25,794 nt of DNA from a virus: IMG/VR virus record IMGVR_UViG_3300008218_000044, positions 1 to 25,794 of that record, one strand, 5' to 3'. The translations under genes and the position numbers were made by a program. This document shows, in pieces, positions 22,419 through 25,794 of this stretch; positions within the stretch are counted from its first letter, which is position 1; every line of letters begins with the position of its first letter. The notes below the pieces were generated by a model that was not told the origin of the DNA, made no database searches, and saw only the letters and a program-made list of their open reading frames with translations.

Positions 22419-23771
22419 CTACATCCACCTTTTAACCCGGATACGGTCGCGGTTCTCGATATACCCGTACCCGAAACGGTCAACCAGTCCGTATATGACC
22501 GCCTTTATAGCATGATTATACTTGTCTTCCGGCACTTCGCCAACTATATTGCCTTCCCTGTCCGTTTTCCACCTGTAAGCCTTTGTCTGTCCGTCAAAAG
22601 GATTAGGCGCAGAGCCGAACTCTGAAAGTATACCGTGACATTTGGGGCTGAATACTATCCTCGGTGCGTGGGTCTTAGGATCTATCTTCAGCCAGCCCTT
22701 CAGCCGCTCAGTCCCCTCGTTAATCCTGATCTTCTGCGAAGATAAATAAAGCCCTGTCTGGTCCATCCACGCCTCTGTGGGCGCTGCCATTGCCTGGTGC
22801 TGCGTTCCCGCTATATCTATCACTCCGAATGAGACATCGGGCCACCATGTCCTTGACCGTGCAATATCGATGATCTCGTCCGTGACGAGTCCCTGTTCGT
22901 ATATCTCGTCTATGACACATATCTGCTCTCCCCTGAGCTGTACAGCCACCACCGCATAAGCCCCCGCATACCCGGGGTCCATCCATAAGTGAACGGGCGA
23001 TCCCGGTTCGTACTCCAGTTCTGCAATGTGCATATCAGGTCTGAATTCCGGGAACACCAGACCGCGGGGCGGGCTGGGCTTTCCTTCAATCCTCTCCATA
23101 AAGAAATCATCACTAGATGCCTCCTTCAGTCTCAATATCTCCGGGTCTGTCGAACCACCGGGATACAGGTGTACATTCGTCCAGCTCGGAAGCGAGAAAG
23201 CCCTGGAGTCAGGCTCCGCACCCGATGCCCACGCCGTGAACATCTGTGGATACCAACCTAAACTTCCCTCAAAAGTACCGGAAAGAAACATCCACCCCCG
23301 CTTCGGCGCACACCTTCCCATCAACCTGAAAAAAGTCTCGAGGTCAAGCTGACTTGCCTCACACCCCAGTATCCCGTTAGGCGCTCTCATCGCAAGCGTC
23401 CTCGGGTCCTTAGCACTCTTAGTCTCTATCCTCGTACCATCCGCAAGAACCAGGTGTCCGGGATCTACCCTCTTAGAAGCTTCCTTCAAAATCCCGAGCA
23501 CCGAAAAGTCCTGCAATAAATATTCGAACTCAGCCCTCGTCCTCTCGTAGTCCGCAGCCACCAGCCAGTACAACCCGCGCTCATCCGTGTCCGCAAACCT
23601 CGAAAGCAAATACTTAGACGCTACAAGACTCTTACCGGCCTGCTCACCACCAGCCACAAGATTAAACCTGTACCCCGAATCAAGTATAAAACTCTGCTCC
23701 GCAGTCGGATAAAATCCCACCTTGTCAAATAAATACTCCTTCAAAAGCGAACTACGGGTAGCAGTAGTCAT
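22419..23771 (-). CDS. Terminase large subunit
   Basis: A 450-residue packaging motor protein: the ATPase pumps DNA into the capsid and the nuclease cuts it. Walker A is GGEQAGKS (41-48). The Walker B position reads ILGCEAS (134-140), with Cys137 where Asp is common and Glu138 as the likely catalytic acid. A coupling motif SGT lies at 164-166. The nuclease domain shows Asp265 in MDPG and Asp319 in VIDIAG. The C-terminal motif is YNHAIKAVIYGL (418-429), where Asp is usual in front of His; here it is Asn419, so the third metal ligand may be Asp416 or Glu415. The length is typical. It follows TerS and a small Cys-rich gene and precedes the portal. Confidence 0.95.
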   Translation of the reverse strand: MTTATRSSLLKEYLFDKVGFYPTAEQSFILDSGYRFNLVAGGEQAGKSLVASKYLLSRFADTDERGLYWLVAADYERTRAEFEYLLQDFSVLGILKEASKRVDPGHLVLADGTRIETKSAKDPRTLAMRAPNGILGCEASQLDLETFFRLMGRCAPKRGWMFLSGTFEGSLGWYPQMFTAWASGAEPDSRAFSLPSWTNVHLYPGGSTDPEILRLKEASSDDFFMERIEGKPSPPRGLVFPEFRPDMHIAELEYEPGSPVHLWMDPGYAGAYAVVAVQLRGEQICVIDEIYEQGLVTDEIIDIARSRTWWPDVSFGVIDIAGTQHQAMAAPTEAWMDQTGLYLSSQKIRINEGTERLKGWLKIDPKTHAPRIVFSPKCHGILSEFGSAPNPFDGQTKAYRWKTDREGNIVGEVPEDKYNHAIKAVIYGLVDRFGYGYIENRDRIRVKRWM

Positions 23772-23780
23772 TCTTCCCCT

Positions 23781-24221
23781 TTACGATTTTAAGGCTTCTT
23801 CGATCCAATCTTCCATATCTGTCTTTTGGCGGTACTGCTTAACAAGCCACTCCATCATTGTAACCCCTTTGTGCTGGGCAATACGCAACTCAAATGTATA
23901 TAGGGGGGAACACCACTCACAAGAAAAATATATAATCAGTCCGTCACGCCGGGAGCTGGGGTTCCGTGCATTACGCCCACAGTTCTCGTCCACAGCAAGA
24001 AATGATCCCGTGTCCGCTATATACCCATGAATACCCTTGTCTGAGTCTTCTTCCCTAAAGAACCCTTCTACCCCTTCCTGGTGTAACCATACCCCCCTAC
24101 CATCAGGATAGTTCTTTAAGCATACCGGGCAAAGAAGAAGATCATGTACCCCGATGCCGACTTCGAAGGATTCCTCACTAACCGGGCCAACTAACTTATC
24201 TGGACCTTCCACCCACTTCAT
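23781..24221 (-). CDS. Small Cys-rich zinc-binding-like protein between TerS and TerL
   Basis: A 146-residue protein overlapping the end of TerS by ATGA. It contains two CxxC pairs, CPVC (31-34) and CEWC (101-104), and His116 in QHKG, an arrangement compatible with a zinc ribbon. Between the pairs is an acidic, Gly-rich part. The C-terminus is helical (EWLVKQYRQKTDMEDWIEEAL). An HNH nuclease is possible in this genomic place, since HNH genes sit near many terminases, but the His-Asn-His pattern is not visible. A DNA-binding packaging accessory or host-takeover protein are alternatives. Function not known. Confidence 0.7.
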   Translation of the reverse strand: MKWVEGPDKLVGPVSEESFEVGIGVHDLLLCPVCLKNYPDGRGVWLHQEGVEGFFREEDSDKGIHGYIADTGSFLAVDENCGRNARNPSSRRDGLIIYFSCEWCSPLYTFELRIAQHKGVTMMEWLVKQYRQKTDMEDWIEEALKS

Positions 24222-24757
24222 AGCTCACCCCGCTCTGTCTCCTCATCCTTCACAGGCGCACTGCCGCGCTTCTCCAATAACTCCGTAAGAGTCTGCTCAA
24301 CCCCCGCAGGCAAAGGCTCACTCACCGCTTCCGCCTTCACGTCCTGCGCCGCCTTCCGCCACTCCAGTATCAAGTCCTTAGCACTGTCCTCACTAATGGC
24401 AATCTGCGGCCTGTACTTCCAGGGCATAGTCCCATTCAATAAAAATATCAGCAAAACATCCGAACCCTTACCCTTGTCCGGGTTCTTTACCCTCTCTAAC
24501 GCGATACCCTCAAGATACTCACCAAACTCCTGCTTCGCATCCTCCACATCCCTCATGAAATCAGGATCTTCACGCACCCACCTTCGGTACGTCTGCCTGC
24601 TAATGCCAATCGCCCCTGTCGCTCCCCTCACATTCCCAAACTCACCATACGCCTTCAGGTATAACGCCTTCCTCTTAACAACATCCGCCGAGCGTTCAGC
24701 ATTCGACCGGTCCCTCAACAACGGCTGCTCCTTAGCAGGCTTCTTTGGAATTCCCAT
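24218..24757 (-). CDS. Terminase small subunit
   Basis: A 179-residue protein with an N-terminal helix-turn-helix at about residues 41-63 (GNVRGATGAIGISRQTYRRW), the type found in phage small terminases that bind packaging sites, followed by an oligomerisation-type helical region (about 66-92) and an acidic, variable C-terminus. It lies directly upstream of the other terminase genes. The start at ATG 24757 has GGGAGGG eight bases upstream. The protein recognises viral DNA and hands it to TerL; the binding site is often in or near its own gene, so the repeat-rich region immediately upstream may be of interest. Confidence 0.88.
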   Translation of the reverse strand: MGIPKKPAKEQPLLRDRSNAERSADVVKRKALYLKAYGEFGNVRGATGAIGISRQTYRRWVREDPDFMRDVEDAKQEFGEYLEGIALERVKNPDKGKGSDVLLIFLLNGTMPWKYRPQIAISEDSAKDLILEWRKAAQDVKAEAVSEPLPAGVEQTLTELLEKRGSAPVKDEETERGEL

Positions 24758-24804
24758 TAATATATCCCTCCCATATCATTCCCTATATCACCATTATAAA
24801 TGTG

Positions 24805-24851
24805 ATATAACATAACACAGGTATTATATATACCTGTGTGTTATGTTATAT
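24805..24851 (-). repeat. Long leader hairpin (inverted repeat)
   Basis: The left arm (24805-24823) and the right arm (24831-24851) are near-perfect reverse complements, differing by a two-base insertion, with a 7-base AT loop. It lies in the transcribed leader between the promoter and TerS. There is no T-run on the exit side, so a classical terminator is unlikely; a regulatory leader structure or protein-binding dyad fits better. Confidence 0.6.
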
Positions 24852-25010
24852 AACATGCTATATAACATGGCATAACATGTTATATTACGCCTAGAAATAC
24901 TACATCCGTAACGTTTTTACCGTATAACATCGCGTATAACATTGCATTTCACAGGCATAGTAGACTTACAGCCATCAGATGTCAATAATTCCCCCGATAT
25001 AACATGTTAT
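24807..25010. repeat. Cluster of ten ATAACAT heptamers (operator or iteron-like)
   Basis: Direct reading gives ATAACAT at 24807, 24850, 24862, 24872, 24924, 24936 and 24999, and its complement ATGTTAT at 24843, 24877 and 25004. Three perfect palindromes result: 24843-24856, 24872-24883 and 24997-25012. Several copies repeat at 10-12 bases, about one helical turn, so a protein could bind them on one face of the DNA. Confidence 0.75.
24957..24985 (-). promoter_or_regulatory. Sigma70-like leftward promoter of the late operon
   Basis: On the minus strand TTGACA (24985-24980) is followed after exactly 17 bases by TACTAT (24962-24957). The -35 is a perfect consensus and the -10 matches 4 of 6, with the key second A and last T present. 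The predicted start near 24950 gives a leader of about 190 bases before TerS. Two CGTATAACAT repeats (24921-24930 and 24933-24942) lie just downstream and a palindrome (24997-25012) just upstream, a layout typical of regulated promoters. It is the only strong leftward promoter I see. Confidence 0.6.
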
Positions 25011-25083
25011 ATAACAAAACAAACCGTGTTATACCAGGACAAAACATACAGTGGAGAACAAGGCCTTTAATGGAAAAATTCTG

Positions 25084-25314
25084 TCATGGGTATCCTTCGA
25101 CATACCCCACAACACCTAAGCCATACCCATCCCCCCACCAGAGACACCACACCCCCATCATCGCAACCACAATCACAAGCCAGTAACCAATCAGCGCACT
25201 AATCCCCCACACACAATCCCTGTCACCCATTAACAGACACACATAGATCATAACCATTAGAAGACACCCATCCCCATCAATGTTGTCGGCCTTCGGCCTC
25301 CATCGCCCATCCAC
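25084..25314 (-). CDS. Doubtful small membrane protein (GTG start)
   Basis: A 76-residue frame from GTG 25314 to TGA 25084, between the late promoter region and the right-end dyads. It would encode a polar N-terminus followed by two hydrophobic stretches (about residues 17-29 and 39-60), rich in Val, Trp and Gly. The strand has strong composition bias (the plus strand is C/A-rich), which by itself produces long hydrophobic frames. There is no clear ribosome site, only G-rich sequence upstream. If real, it would be a small membrane protein on the same strand as the late genes. I give it low weight. Confidence 0.25.
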   Translation of the reverse strand: MDGRWRPKADNIDGDGCLLMVMIYVCLLMGDRDCVWGISALIGYWLVIVVAMMGVWCLWWGDGYGLGVVGYVEGYP

Positions 25315-25500
25315 CCACCGCCACCGGGCAAGGCATAGCGTGGAACCCGTGATCGCTCAAGGCGTGGCGTGTGTGTGTCATGCGTTCGATTCTGTCGACT
25401 GCGATGCTGTGGCGTATGAATTACGCGAAAAGAACATCCAGAAGTTTATACAATCGAATGTATGGCACGTTTTTTATATAATCCGAACTAGACCTAACAC

Positions 25501-25522
25501 ATACCGCCACGATACCGCCACG
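25501..25522. repeat. 11-base tandem direct repeat
   Basis: ATACCGCCACG occurs twice in direct tandem (25501-25511 and 25512-25522) with no spacer. The 11-base period is about one helical turn, as for paired protein-binding sites. No protein partner can be named. Confidence 0.7.
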
Positions 25523-25576
25523 AATTCCCCCCGGTCCATTATTTGGAGTTCTGGATTCTATTTTCGGGCAATCCCG

Positions 25577-25596
25577 GGAGCTCCAATTGGAGCTCC
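25577..25596. repeat. Perfect 20-base palindrome
   Basis: GGAGCTCCAATTGGAGCTCC is an exact self-complementary 20-mer. It contains two GAGCTC units around CAATTG. Such a dyad could be an operator, a recombination core or a folded RNA stem. There is no T-run after it on either strand, so it is not a classical terminator. Confidence 0.8.
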
Positions 25597-25639
25597 TAAA
25601 TCCCACACTAACCCAAAATTACCACGACCGCCCACAATT

Positions 25640-25685
25640 CCGGCATATATCTAGAACCCTAAACGGGTTCGGCGATATATTCCGG
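25640..25685. repeat. Nested imperfect inverted repeat
   Basis: The inner stem GAACCC (25654-25659) and GGGTTC (25665-25670) is perfect with a five-base loop. The flanks extend the symmetry: CCGGCATATAT on the left and ATATATTCCGG on the right. Altogether about 18 of 21 positions pair with one gap. It may be a protein-binding dyad or attachment-like site. Confidence 0.6.
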
Positions 25686-25730
25686 TTCACAAATTCACTC
25701 GAAATTCATTATCACCACGCCTAGCATTAG

Positions 25731-25759
25731 TTGACATATGCATGCGTATTTGAGACAAT
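25731..25759 (+). promoter_or_regulatory. Candidate rightward sigma70-like promoter
   Basis: TTGACA (25731-25736), a 17-base spacer, then GACAAT (25754-25759). The -35 is a perfect match; the -10 matches 4 of 6 including the second A and last T. It points out of the window to the right, the opposite way from all genes seen, so it could drive a divergent (early) operon beyond the edge. Confidence 0.4.
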
Positions 25760-25766
25760 GGTCTCA
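25751..25766. promoter_or_regulatory. Dyad overlapping the rightward -10 (operator-like)
   Basis: TGAGAC (25751-25756) and GTCTCA (25761-25766) are perfect complements around a four-base centre. The dyad covers the -10 of the candidate rightward promoter, the position where a bound repressor would block polymerase. No repressor gene is in the window. Confidence 0.4.
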
Positions 25767-25794
25767 CGTCTAGTTATGGAGTGTGAATAGTGGA

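Larger units (their letters stand above)
24758..25083. promoter_or_regulatory. AT-rich control region upstream of the late operon
   Basis: This stretch has no credible gene. It is very AT-rich, with ten copies of the heptamer ATAACAT (either strand), three perfect palindromes built from it, a long hairpin, and a good leftward promoter. The heptamers span about 24807 to 25010. The region acts as the leader and control segment of the structural operon; whether the repeats are operators, terminase binding sites or replication iterons cannot be told from sequence alone. Confidence 0.6.
25315..25794. other. Right-end non-coding stretch with dyads and repeats
   Basis: No frame here looks coding on either strand. 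The stretch contains an 11-base tandem repeat, a 20-base perfect palindrome, an imperfect 46-base inverted repeat and a candidate rightward promoter with an overlapping dyad. This looks like a control or recombination region at the edge of the late operon, possibly leading into rightward genes beyond the window. No integrase or repressor is in view to settle this. Confidence 0.45.

Noticed and set aside
25454-25482. Perfect TATAAT on the plus strand preceded by a T-run
   Set aside because: The -35 position reads TCGAAT, only 3 of 6, and no gene follows. A T-run beside TATATAAT is expected in AT-rich DNA.
25280-25654. 124-codon plus-strand frame in the right-end region
   Set aside because: No ribosome site, His/Arg/Pro-rich and compositionally random; it runs through the palindrome and tandem repeat, which better explain the sequence.

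Overview
The window is the late (structural) gene block of a tailed double-stranded DNA phage or prophage. Every convincing gene lies on the minus strand, packed end to end with start/stop overlaps (ATGA, TGATG, TAATG), so transcription runs from right to left. The order is standard for tailed phages: small terminase, large terminase, portal, a block of large internal/structural proteins, scaffold-like protein, HK97-fold-like major capsid protein, decoration-like protein, connector-like and nozzle-like tail proteins, fibre, then small membrane proteins. I see no tape measure protein, tail-tube protein, tail chaperone pair or sheath. With a giant 1944-residue protein beside the portal, this suggests a short-tailed (podovirus-like) particle. 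No integrase, replication gene, tRNA, endolysin or CRISPR array is visible. The host cannot be named from this sequence; the protein style resembles phages known mostly from environmental metagenomes.

Layout from right to left. 25315-25794 has no convincing gene and holds dyads, a tandem repeat and a candidate rightward promoter. 24758-25083 is an AT-rich control region: ten copies of the heptamer ATAACAT (either strand) surround a good leftward sigma70-type promoter (TTGACA, 17 bp, TACTAT), followed by a leader with a long hairpin. 24757-22419 encodes TerS, a small Cys-rich protein and TerL. 22418-20592 is the portal. 20592-11550 encodes four proteins without recognised function (644, 286, 118 and 1944 residues) that I infer to be internal/ejection proteins. 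11501-9837 is scaffold plus major capsid. 9814-7508 holds a decoration-like protein and a set of small genes, including a helix-turn-helix protein and two very basic micro-proteins. 7491-881 encodes connector-like, beta-propeller-like and minor virion proteins, a possible PD-(D/E)XK/VSR-fold protein and a 898-residue fibre. 881-1 holds a small protein and three membrane-type proteins, the last cut by the window edge; these are candidate lysis genes.

Inferred working order: the heptamer-flanked promoter drives one long leftward transcript. TerS/TerL package DNA through the portal into a capsid built by the scaffold and capsid proteins. The large internal proteins would be loaded for ejection, the connector/propeller/fibre proteins form the short tail, and the small membrane proteins at the distal end may help release the virions. 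The least ordinary parts are the repeat-flanked promoter, the giant protein block between portal and scaffold, the nuclease-like gene among tail genes, and the DNA-binding and basic micro-proteins inside the late operon.
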